Assembly: GCA_003661125.1 (NCBI GenBank)
Contig: QMVO01000120.1
Coordinates: 1-5,889 of the forward strand
Reading direction: 5' to 3'
Source: Methanosarcinales archaeon
GTDB lineage: Archaea; Halobacteriota; Syntropharchaeia; Alkanophagales; Methanospirareceae
Length of the DNA stretch: 5,889 bases
Positions within the stretch are counted from its first letter, which is position 1, and the number at the start of each line of letters is the position of its first letter. Shown here piece after piece: positions 1 to 4,640 of this stretch. The notes under the pieces were generated by a model. The model saw only the letters and a program-made list of their open reading frames with translations, was not told the DNA's origin and made no database searches. The position numbers and the translations under genes are program-made.

Positions 1-120
1 TATGCACGTTTGAAGATACACGAACAGACAAAAGGAATGTCAGACCATGAATTCGTGAATTATATTAGAAAGAAAGCAGAAAAGGTTGTCAGGGGTTCGC
101 GTAATCTTGTCAGTGATTGA
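1..120 (+). CDS. C-terminal tail of a small antitoxin-like protein (5' end outside window)
   Basis: The frame is open from the first base and ends at TGA 118-120, giving 39 residues. The tail is strongly charged and contains the stretch TKGMSDHEFVNYIRKKAEK. This resembles the C-terminus of small antitoxins that precede PIN-domain toxins in archaea and cyanobacteria, which often carry a K-x-M-(S/T)-x-E-E-x-x-x-Y-x-R pattern. That family link is from memory of the pattern. The start and any DNA-binding part lie upstream. No intact toxin follows; the next 150 bases are noncoding, so the partner is missing or is the PIN fragment near 546. It could instead be the end of an unrelated small helical protein. 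Confidence 0.5.
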   Translation, partial: YARLKIHEQTKGMSDHEFVNYIRKKAEKVVRGSRNLVSD

Positions 121-156
121 TGCGCTGTTCAATGTGGGGGAGATGCAGGGATAAGT

Positions 157-210
157 AAAAACCTAAATCCTAAGCTCTAAATCCTAAACAAATTCAAATA
201 CCAAATAGAA
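157..210. repeat. Low-complexity A/T-rich region with CTAAATCCTAA direct repeats
   Basis: The 11-mer CTAAATCCTAA occurs at 163-173 and again at 177-187, a 14-base period, and is followed by an A-rich stretch with CAAATTCAAATACCAAATAG. Every frame is rapidly closed by stops, so it is not coding. The leading AAAAACCTAAA (157-167) recurs exactly at 2063-2073, next to another broken toxin gene. Similar 'cctaaatcctaa' sequence is common between genes in several uncultivated lineages; its role is unknown. Confidence 0.6.
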
Positions 211-212
211 GG

Positions 213-250
213 GTTTCTTTAAGTAAAAAGAAGGCTTTACCAAAGAAATA
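213..250 (+). repeat. Small dispersed palindromic repeat, copy 1 (intergenic)
   Basis: TTCTTT (215-220) can pair with AAAGAA (227-232), and GTAAA (223-227) can alternatively pair with TTTAC (236-240). The distal part, 234-250, matches 3648-3664 inside the membrane glycosyltransferase gene at 16 of 17 positions (GCTTTACCA-A/G-AGAAATA). Both sites show the same order: a TTTCTTT arm, a short A-rich loop, an AAAGAA arm, then the conserved tail. This makes a shared mobile or dispersed element more likely than chance A/T similarity. Confidence 0.55.
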
Positions 251-257
251 GAGTAAA

Positions 258-263
258 AAGGAG
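258..263 (+). promoter_or_regulatory. Ribosome binding site of the UPF0175 relic
   Basis: AAGGAG, continuing as TG, lies 7 bases before TTG 271. It matches the archaeal anti-Shine-Dalgarno sequence and supports TTG 271 as the ancestral start, since no ATG or GTG exists in that frame back to the stop at 220-222. Confidence 0.45.
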
Positions 264-270
264 TGTTTAC

Positions 271-474
271 TTGGAGAGAATAGAGCGGGAATTGTTGCGT
301 TAAGGAACTTGCGTTGGCACTGTATCAACGTGGCGTACTTTCTTCAGGCAAAGCATGTACCCTTGCTGGGATGACACGTTGGGGTTTGAAGCACTTTTGG
401 GACAACGAGGGGTCAGGCGCCATTATACGGAGAAGAACTTAGAAGAGGACATTGAGTATGCAAAAATTGTGTAA
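271..474 (+). pseudogene. UPF0175 family antitoxin, broken by two frameshifts
   Basis: Read through two frame changes, this encodes a whole short UPF0175 protein (PF03683-like), a family predicted to be antitoxins of PIN toxins. The frame starting at TTG 271 gives LERIERELLR and hits TAA at 301-303. One base over, 302-382 gives KELALALYQRGVLSSGKA then AGMTRW. From 385 the original frame resumes with FEALLGQRG, then RRHYTEKNLEEDIEYAKIV and TAA 472-474. The first shift is an extra base near 301. The second is a missing base at 383-384, where the family normally reads W-E-F-E. The shifts cancel, but the intervening TAA stops translation after 10 codons. No DUF3368-type PIN partner follows. Sequencing error at both places is possible but would need two independent errors. 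Confidence 0.8.
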
Positions 475-545
475 CGAAGCGGGGTAGAGGCATCACTATG
501 GATAAACTTTCTCAGGAAAGCATTTGATATAGAACATCAAAAGGG

Positions 546-584
546 TATTTGAACACATCGGTAATCTCTGCACTATTTGTTTAA
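546..584 (+). pseudogene. N-terminal relic of a PIN-domain toxin
   Basis: The frame 546-581 reads YLNTSVISALFV, then TAA 582-584. PIN ribonuclease toxins of one VapC-like group begin with (I/V)YLDTSVISA-(L/Y)-F-D, so this looks like the first beta strand and helix with the catalytic Asp changed to Asn (GAC to AAC) and the rest of the gene gone. No ATG lies just upstream in frame. The flanking 475-545 shows no recognisable product. Short length limits certainty; the match rests on about 11 residues. Confidence 0.5.
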
Positions 585-588
585 CCGG

Positions 589-600
589 TAAAATATATAT
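589..600 (+). promoter_or_regulatory. Probable archaeal TATA box for the 635 antitoxin
   Basis: TAAAATATATAT lies about 40 bases upstream of ATG 635. Transcription would be expected to start near 620-622, just before the GGTGA ribosome binding site at 625-629, leaving a very short leader. The assignment is by position and composition only. Confidence 0.4.
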
Positions 601-622
601 GTAAAGGAGGATAAATCATAAC

Positions 623-630
623 AAGGTGAT
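623..630 (+). promoter_or_regulatory. Strong ribosome binding site for the 635 antitoxin
   Basis: AAGGTGAT matches the complement of the archaeal 16S rRNA 3' end and sits 4 bases before ATG 635, fixing that start. A second AAAGGAGG at 603-610 is too far away (24 bases) and has no start codon of its own, so it may be a leftover from a lost gene. Confidence 0.65.
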
Positions 631-634
631 AAGA

Positions 635-763
635 ATGGAAGAAGCAAAAACAATAAAGGTAAGCCCTAGGGTTTATGCGGAATTAAACGCCTTTACGGGT
701 CTTCTCAGTGAACGATTGAAGAGGCGTGTCTCGATCGACGATGCATTTTTATATTATATATAA
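635..763 (+). CDS. VapB-like antitoxin, C-terminally short (42 aa)
   Basis: The 42-residue product starts MEEAKTIKVSPRVYAELN and ends in VSIDDAFLYYI. The pattern K-T-I-K-V-(S/D)-x-x-x-Y-x-x-L-N, then R-P/R-V-S-(I/L)-D-(D/E)-A, is typical of ribbon-helix-helix-like VapB antitoxins: a beta strand for DNA contact followed by two helices. Such proteins usually continue for some 30 more residues that wrap the toxin. Here TAA 761-763 comes straight after the DNA-binding part, within an A/T tract. It may therefore still bind DNA but not neutralise a toxin, and no toxin gene follows. The start is well supported by the GGTGA site. I infer a decaying or orphan antitoxin; a functional mini-regulator is the alternative. 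Confidence 0.6.
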   Translation: MEEAKTIKVSPRVYAELNAFTGLLSERLKRRVSIDDAFLYYI

Positions 764-764
764 A
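746..764 (+). promoter_or_regulatory. Possible TATA-rich promoter for the 809 relic
   Basis: A TTTTATATTATATATAAA tract overlaps the end of the preceding antitoxin, about 45-60 bases before ATG 809. Composition fits an archaeal TATA element, but the tract is also just A/T-rich sequence, so the call is weak. Confidence 0.25.
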
Positions 765-808
765 TAATCCTTTTCTTAATTTTAATTTAGAGGAATGGAG
801 TAAAAACA

Positions 809-930
809 ATGTATGTACGCACAGCGGTTGAATTAAGAGAAGATGTATACCAGGCATTAAAAAAGAGGTAGGAGAAAAAGAAAAAGAGATGTCAGAGAAC
901 AATGAAAAAGACAGATATATCAGACCTTAA
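809..930 (+). pseudogene. Ribbon-helix-helix antitoxin, frameshifted in an A-run
   Basis: ATG 809 opens with MYVRTAVELREDVYQALKKR and stops at TAG after 20 codons. The N-terminus is a classic CopG/RHH start: a strand with alternating residues, then R-E-D-V-Y-x-A-L-K. The run of six A residues in TTAAAAAAGAGG sits just before the break. Adding one A gives LKKEVGEKEKEMSE and stays open to TAA 928-930, about 40 residues in all. GGAG at 797-800 is a possible ribosome binding site, 8 bases from ATG. The break could be genuine decay or a homopolymer sequencing error. Even repaired, the C-terminus is short, and the PIN gene that follows is itself broken. Confidence 0.6.
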
Positions 931-941
931 CCTTAGAGACC

Positions 942-1046
942 ATGAGGATAGGATATAAATGTTATAGGAACGTGAAAGTATTAACTGGAGCTGGAGACCC
1001 GCATTTTGCAAATTTCTATGATAGTAATATGCTTAACTTTAGATAA
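942..1046 (+). pseudogene. C-terminal relic of a PIN-domain toxin
   Basis: An open stretch from ATG 942 to TAA 1044-1046 encodes 34 residues. Residues 13-24 read KVLTGAGDPHFA, close to the (V/I)-(L/V)-T-G-D-x-H-F motif at the end of PIN toxins, which carries the last acidic metal ligand. The extra Ala-Gly matches a 6-base near-duplication (GGAGCTGGAGAC). The upstream 30 bases do not look like PIN sequence, and the central catalytic region is absent, so this is a remnant, probably of the partner of the RHH antitoxin at 809. The identification rests on one motif and on context. Confidence 0.5.
1038..1045 (+). promoter_or_regulatory. Possible TATA box for the deacetylase gene
   Basis: TTTAGATA differs at one position from the archaeal TTTAWATA consensus and is centred about 28 bases before ATG 1070. 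That spacing fits a leaderless transcript beginning at or next to the start codon, in keeping with the lack of a Shine-Dalgarno sequence there. Confidence 0.35.
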
Positions 1047-1069
1047 ATTGGATTTTTTGATAAATAAAA

Positions 1070-1720
1070 ATGGCTGGCAAAAATGTCCTTGCAGTGGGTG
1101 CGCATGCGGATGATGTGGAGATAGGGTGCGGGGGTACAGTAGCGCTGCACGTGAGAAATGGCGATAAAGTTGTCATATTAGTCATGGCTGAATCCTTCTA
1201 CACGTATTACAATGGCACAGTGCTCAGGACAAAAGAAGAAGGTGAGCTTGAGGAGAGAGATGCAGCGAGGATACTGGGTGCAAAAGAATTGATAAATCTC
1301 GGTTTCAAGGCGAAGGAAGTGCCTTATTCTGTTGAGGCAATAGAAGCAATAAACGAGGTCATAGATAAATACAATATAGATATTATATACACACACTGGT
1401 ATCATGACACACATCAGGACCATACGAGAACAACACAATCTGTGCTTTCTGCCGGCAGATATGTGAGAAACATCCTGATGTATGAGCCTGAATATCCCGC
1501 AGGACGCTCATATTTGGGGTTCAGAAACCAGTATTATGTTGATATCTCCTCCACGTTTGATATAAAAATGGAAGCTCTAAAACAGCATAGAAGCCAGGTG
1601 AAGAAGTATGGTGATAATTTCCTGGAGGCGGTAGAAGCGCGAGCACGACATCGGGGTTATGAAATCGGCAGCAGATATGCGGAATGCTTTGAGGTTGTGA
1701 GATTGCTGGGTGAAATATAA
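1070..1720 (+). CDS. PIG-L/LmbE family zinc-dependent sugar N-deacetylase
   Basis: The 216-residue protein removes an acetyl group from an N-acetylated sugar in this family (GlcNAc-inositol, bacillithiol precursors, GlcNAc-PI or glycan sugars). The family signature AHADD is at residues 11-15, giving H12 and D15 as zinc ligands and D14 as the likely general base. The second signature HQDH is at 115-118, with H118 as the third zinc ligand. The C-terminal part contains the usual KMEALKQHRSQV segment (166-177). Length is normal and no signal peptide or membrane segment is seen, so it is cytoplasmic. ATG 1070 lies just before the first beta strand; there is no ribosome binding site, so translation may be leaderless. 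Glycosyltransferase genes begin 370 bases downstream, making a glycan or glycolipid precursor the likely substrate. The exact sugar cannot be read from sequence. Confidence 0.93.
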   Translation: MAGKNVLAVGAHADDVEIGCGGTVALHVRNGDKVVILVMAESFYTYYNGTVLRTKEEGELEERDAARILGAKELINLGFKAKEVPYSVEAIEAINEVIDKYNIDIIYTHWYHDTHQDHTRTTQSVLSAGRYVRNILMYEPEYPAGRSYLGFRNQYYVDISSTFDIKMEALKQHRSQVKKYGDNFLEAVEARARHRGYEIGSRYAECFEVVRLLGEI

Positions 1721-1738
1721 AATATGGGGGATGAAACA

Positions 1739-1756
1739 CTTTCTTTCTAAAGAAAG
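1739..1756. repeat. Perfect 8-bp inverted repeat, possible repeat copy 2 or transcript end
   Basis: CTTTCTTT (1739-1746) and AAAGAAAG (1749-1756) are perfect inverted arms around CT, 18 bases after the deacetylase stop. The same arms occur at 3630-3648 inside the membrane glycosyltransferase gene. The tail conserved between 234-250 and 3648-3664 is not clearly present here, so membership in that repeat family is tentative. A hairpin could stabilise the end of the deacetylase transcript; no long T-run follows. Confidence 0.5.
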
Positions 1757-1785
1757 AACCTGTGCTAAGAAAGAATAGAATATCA

Positions 1786-1799
1786 AAAGGTTTTATATA
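1786..1799 (+). promoter_or_regulatory. Archaeal promoter (BRE + TATA) for the 1834 gene
   Basis: TTTATATA at 1792-1799 is an exact match to the archaeal TATA consensus, preceded by purine-rich AAAAGG as a B recognition element. Transcription should start near 1822, leaving about a 12-base leader before ATG 1834. It is the best promoter in the window, and because no other clear promoter lies before 2089 it may also supply the glycosyltransferase genes. Confidence 0.7.
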
Positions 1800-1833
1800 T
1801 CCTGAAGTGGCATAATAAAAAGTAGTAACATCA

Positions 1834-1992
1834 ATGAAGGAAAGAAAAGAACCTGACTTTGATGCGGATCCATTTTTACAAGTTGATAAATGGGCTCCGG
1901 AAACGCCTGAAGACAAAGACACACCGACAGACCTCGCATATCAACACGACCATTACCTCTATGGGATGAAGAAGAAAATAGCCGAAGTATGA
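1834..1992 (+). CDS. Small intact antitoxin-like protein (52 aa)
   Basis: ATG 1834 to TGA 1990-1992 gives an acidic 52-residue protein starting MKERKEPDFDADPFLQVDKW and ending QHDHYLYGMKKKIAEV. The pattern D-P-F-(x)3-D-K-W-A-P-E-T and the ending D-L-A-x-x-H-D-H-Y-L-Y-G recall short proteins encoded directly before PIN toxins, and a PIN start follows after 10 bases. The antitoxin role is inferred from that context and pattern; no DNA-binding motif is evident. The gene is unbroken and has a consensus promoter and short leader, whereas its partner is cut off. A shadow frame on the opposite strand has no such support. Confidence 0.6.
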   Translation: MKERKEPDFDADPFLQVDKWAPETPEDKDTPTDLAYQHDHYLYGMKKKIAEV

Positions 1993-2002
1993 AGACAGAA
2001 GT

Positions 2003-2083
2003 ATGGGCTTTATTGATACCGCGGGTTGGATTGCGTTGAAAGTCATTCATGTTACCGAAGCGAAAAACCTAAAACCTAACTAA
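2003..2083 (+). pseudogene. Truncated PIN-domain toxin (26 codons)
   Basis: The frame reads MGFIDTAGWIALKVIHVTEA, then KNLKPN and TAA 2081-2083. F-(I/V)-D-T-(S/A)-G-W-I-A-L is the hallmark start of a VapC PIN group, with the first catalytic Asp at residue 5. Full PIN toxins are about 130 residues; the other three acidic residues are missing. The coding match ends at about residue 20, exactly where A-rich AAAAACCTAAAACCTAAC sequence begins, and the GT2 gene starts 5 bases after the stop. A deletion or rearrangement seems to have joined this broken TA locus to the glycosyltransferase cluster. Confidence 0.7.
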
Positions 2084-2088
2084 CTAAA

Positions 2089-2985
2089 ATGAATCGCCGC
2101 TATATTGTGGTTACACCATGCAGGAACGAAGCGAAGAACCTACCCAAGCTCGTGCAGTCAGTGGTATCGCAGACTTTAAGACCGCTTTTATGGGTGATTG
2201 TGGATGATGGCAGCACGGACAGAACGCCGGAAATAATAAGGGAAGCGGCACAGAAATATGAATGGATAAAAGGGGTTTGTATAGCGAGCAGCAGCAAAAG
2301 GGATCTGGGCATACATTTAGCAAGTATAGTGCGAACAGGGTTTGAATATGCAATTAGATATTGCCAACGCAATGGAATTGACTATGCTTATTTAGCCAAT
2401 CTTGATGCCGACCTGATATTGGAGCGATCTTTCTTTGAAGATATCTTAAAGGAATTTGAAAAGGATCCAGAACTGGGCATAGCAAGTGGCGGCACCAACC
2501 ATATCGTCGGCGATAAAGTAATACATGCGAAACTGCGAGATGATGAGCCTTCGGGAGGACACATGGTGATAAGGAGGGAGTGTTACGAAGATTGTGGCGG
2601 GATACCGCTGAGTTATGCGCTCGACAGTGTGCTGAAGGCGAAGGCGAGATTAAGAGGCTGGAAAACAAGAAGATTTGAAACTGCTATAGCCACAGAGATA
2701 AGGGATGTGGGCAGTGCCGAAGGTTACTGGAAAGGATTCATGCACAATGGCAGGAGTGATTATTATCTGGGCTATCATCCTGTTCACGTTGTGATAAAAG
2801 GTATGAAGTTTTGTAAGCGACCTTGGTATGGTGGGATAGCATATTTAAGTGGTTATCTGAACAGTCTTATAAGAAGGAAAGATAGAATAGCTGATGACGA
2901 GGTAAAGATATATTTCAGGAACAAATGGAAGTGCATAATATCCAAACAGCGATTGTTCCGGCTGAGGGGGAGAAAGCGCGGGTGA
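2089..2985 (+). CDS. Family 2 (GT-A fold) glycosyltransferase
   Basis: The 298-residue soluble protein is an inverting GT2 enzyme that would transfer a sugar from a nucleotide-sugar, or from a dolichyl-phosphate donor's precursor, to a lipid or glycan acceptor at the cytoplasmic membrane face. It opens with the GT2 strand YIVVTPCRNEAKNLPKLVQS (5-24), then VDDGSTD (38-44) for nucleotide binding and NLDADL (104-109) holding the metal-binding D-x-D (D106, D108). GGHMVIRRECYEDCGG (156-171) is the usual acceptor-side segment. No membrane helix is evident; the C-terminus is very basic and may touch lipid head groups. ATG 2089 directly precedes the first strand, so the start is secure, though no ribosome binding site or own promoter is visible. 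The next gene begins 8 bases after the stop. Confidence 0.93.
   Translation: MNRRYIVVTPCRNEAKNLPKLVQSVVSQTLRPLLWVIVDDGSTDRTPEIIREAAQKYEWIKGVCIASSSKRDLGIHLASIVRTGFEYAIRYCQRNGIDYAYLANLDADLILERSFFEDILKEFEKDPELGIASGGTNHIVGDKVIHAKLRDDEPSGGHMVIRRECYEDCGGIPLSYALDSVLKAKARLRGWKTRRFETAIATEIRDVGSAEGYWKGFMHNGRSDYYLGYHPVHVVIKGMKFCKRPWYGGIAYLSGYLNSLIRRKDRIADDEVKIYFRNKWKCIISKQRLFRLRGRKRG
2981..2985 (+). promoter_or_regulatory. Ribosome binding site overlapping the GT2 stop codon
   Basis: GGTGA includes the TGA stop of the GT2 gene and lies 8 bases before ATG 2994. It sets the start of the membrane glycosyltransferase at 2994, and the overlap suggests coupled translation of the two genes. Confidence 0.7.
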
Positions 2986-2993
2986 GAATAAAA

Positions 2994-4640
2994 ATGGAAC
3001 TATCGAAGAAGAGCAGGATAAAACTGTTTATGTTCCTCGTAATATTGAACATCATCCTGAGATTCCAGGTAGTGCAGAACGAGATAGGTTGGGATTCGTT
3101 TCTGATGCATATAATGACGAACTCTTTGACCGAGTATGGCTATGCGCGCTGGTGGCTCCACCCGTTATCGGTCTTCGAACTGTACCCTGCATCATATACG
3201 AGCACAATGCATTTCATTCTATCTGGTATAGAGCAGACCACAGGGCTGGAAATGAGATGGGTGATATTTCTTTATTGCGTGTTCATCGGACTCCTGAGCA
3301 TGTTCACCTCGTATCTGATGGCAGGCGAGATATTTGATAATGACCTTTTCAAGCTCTTAGTGGCTTTTGGGTTCTCCACTTCTCCAGGGGTATTAGGATA
3401 TACAACATGGACAATACCAACGAGGGGGCTTTTGGTGGTATTAGCACCATTACTCGTATATTTAATTTTAAAAAGTCGGAAATCCATCAAGTACGTGCCG
3501 TTAGCCATCCTTTTAGCGCTTTTCCTGTTTGCAACACACCACTTATTCTATTTTCTTATACCAGCATTCTTTTCGGTGGTTATCCTCGCGTTAGCAGTTA
3601 AGTTACGGAAACTCTCATTTATAAAAAACCTTTCTTTCAAAAAGAAAGCTTTACCAGAGAAATATTATACTTTATGTAGTATAAAAAACCTTTCTTCTGG
3701 CGTGGCATTGCCTCTGCTACTGTCACGCTCACGTCCAGTAGCGTTTTTAAACTCGCTTATTGCTATTTTCGGGTTCTTAGCGATGTATTCCATACCGTTC
3801 TTCACCGGGCGGTTCATTGAGAACTCGCGATACGCATCCATAGATATGAGTTATGTGCGATATACGGGCTTATTGATCATACCAGCGATTGGCGGTTTAT
3901 TTTATATGATATTCAAGCATAAGAAAGCGTTTGGTGAATGGTTCCTTCTATTAACACTGATACTGCTCACCACATTCATATACGAGCAAACATATATGAA
4001 ATGGTTCCTGCCGATTTTTCTGGTGCCCTTTGCGGGTATCGGGTTACTGAACGTTATAAAGCACACAAAGAAGAGGCGATTAGCATTACCTCTGGCAGCA
4101 CTTTTTATGGTTCTCGTAATATGTTTCTCAGGCTATTATCAGTTCATCCATTTCATGTCCATGCCCGGATCAGGTAAAAACCCATTAAATGAACGTTATA
4201 TTGAGGATTCCACATACAATACCGGCAGATGGATGAAATCGCATATTGCAGCTGGCAATGCGGTATCGAATGATGCATTATTTGGAAAGAGGATATTCGC
4301 AGCTTCTGAAACCGCTCACATGCTCACTGGTTCCACAGTAGCTGATCAGATATATGGGTTCATCAGAGTAAACATATCGAAATATAAGCGGTATCCACTA
4401 ACGGATGAAGAATTCTGGTTTACTGGCTATAAAGGTCCCGACATTGGCGAGAGCGCATGGGAATCGGTGCATCGGTGTCTGAAATCTGAAGAGTTCAATA
4501 TAAGTTATGTTGTGGAGAATAAAAAATGCAGCGGAAGGATTTGCTGGCATCACGGTAATTATCCGCAATTTATACAATATACCTATGAAAAAGATTGCAT
4601 ATATGATTGTGGAAATATAGGTATCAGGAAAATCAGATGA
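2994..4640 (+). CDS. Polytopic GT-C-like membrane glycosyltransferase
   Basis: From ATG 2994 the protein has 548 residues. There are about 11 hydrophobic helices: roughly 9-26, 88-110, 119-139, 143-160, 166-184, 186-204, 249-270, 289-308, 314-331, 336-356 and 361-379, followed by an extracytoplasmic domain (about 390-548). The loop after helix 1 has IGWDSF, with D34 where GT-C enzymes of the PMT/STT3 type keep a catalytic or metal-binding acid. The soluble part opens with TYNTGRWMKSHIAAG and DALFGKRIFAASET, similar in style to the STT3/AglB C-terminal domain. By family it would use a lipid-linked sugar at the outer face. ATG 2925 is open too but would overlap GT2 by 61 bases and lacks a ribosome binding site. 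Residues 207-249 come from a repeat-like, hairpin-rich stretch in a loop. The acceptor is unknown; oligosaccharyltransferase proper is unlikely because WWDYG is absent. Confidence 0.8.
   Translation: MELSKKSRIKLFMFLVILNIILRFQVVQNEIGWDSFLMHIMTNSLTEYGYARWWLHPLSVFELYPASYTSTMHFILSGIEQTTGLEMRWVIFLYCVFIGLLSMFTSYLMAGEIFDNDLFKLLVAFGFSTSPGVLGYTTWTIPTRGLLVVLAPLLVYLILKSRKSIKYVPLAILLALFLFATHHLFYFLIPAFFSVVILALAVKLRKLSFIKNLSFKKKALPEKYYTLCSIKNLSSGVALPLLLSRSRPVAFLNSLIAIFGFLAMYSIPFFTGRFIENSRYASIDMSYVRYTGLLIIPAIGGLFYMIFKHKKAFGEWFLLLTLILLTTFIYEQTYMKWFLPIFLVPFAGIGLLNVIKHTKKRRLALPLAALFMVLVICFSGYYQFIHFMSMPGSGKNPLNERYIEDSTYNTGRWMKSHIAAGNAVSNDALFGKRIFAASETAHMLTGSTVADQIYGFIRVNISKYKRYPLTDEEFWFTGYKGPDIGESAWESVHRCLKSEEFNISYVVENKKCSGRICWHHGNYPQFIQYTYEKDCIYDCGNIGIRKIR
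3620..3742 (+). repeat. Palindromic repeat element inside the GT-C gene (copy 3)
   Basis: TATAAAAAACCTTTCTT occurs at 3620-3636 and exactly 60 bases later at 3680-3696, encoding IKNLS twice (residues 210-214 and 230-234). Three inverted repeats fill the stretch: CTTTCTTT/AAAGAAAG (3630-3637/3641-3648), TTATACT/AGTATAA (3665-3671/3678-3684) and GCTACTG/CAGTAGC (3716-3722/3736-3742). Bases 3648-3664 match the intergenic repeat at 234-250 in 16 of 17 positions. The frame stays open, whereas the frame starting at 3620 meets TAG at 3677-3679, so the element fits only this reading frame of the two checked. It lies between helices about 186-204 and 249-270, where added residues are tolerable. The right boundary is uncertain. 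Confidence 0.6.

Noticed and set aside
163..187. Short CRISPR-like repeats
   Set aside because: Only two 11-base units with a 3-base gap, no spacers and no cas genes; this is low-complexity repeat sequence.
475..545. Possible small peptides (for example MDKLSQESI from 498)
   Set aside because: All frames are very short, with no ribosome binding site and no family pattern I can recognise; I treat it as noncoding relic sequence.
1521..1922. 133-codon open frame on the minus strand
   Set aside because: It overlaps the conserved end of the deacetylase and the promoter and antitoxin on the plus strand, has no recognisable motif, and reads as low-complexity Phe/Ser/His-rich shadow sequence.
2354..2668. 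104-codon minus-strand frame
   Set aside because: It lies wholly inside the GT2 gene across the D-x-D region and shows only shadow composition (Ser, His, Arg, Cys-rich).
2925..2993. Upstream ATG for the membrane glycosyltransferase
   Set aside because: It would add 23 residues that are a shadow of the GT2 C-terminus and has no ribosome binding site, whereas ATG 2994 has GGTGA at the right distance.
3630..3648. Hairpin as a transcription terminator
   Set aside because: It sits in the middle of a continuous coding frame and is not followed by a T-run.
4607..4636. Upstream ATG for the GT4 gene
   Set aside because: The added residues read MWKYRYQENQ, a shadow of the previous gene's end. ATG 4637 gives the standard ATGA overlap and starts just before the first beta strand.
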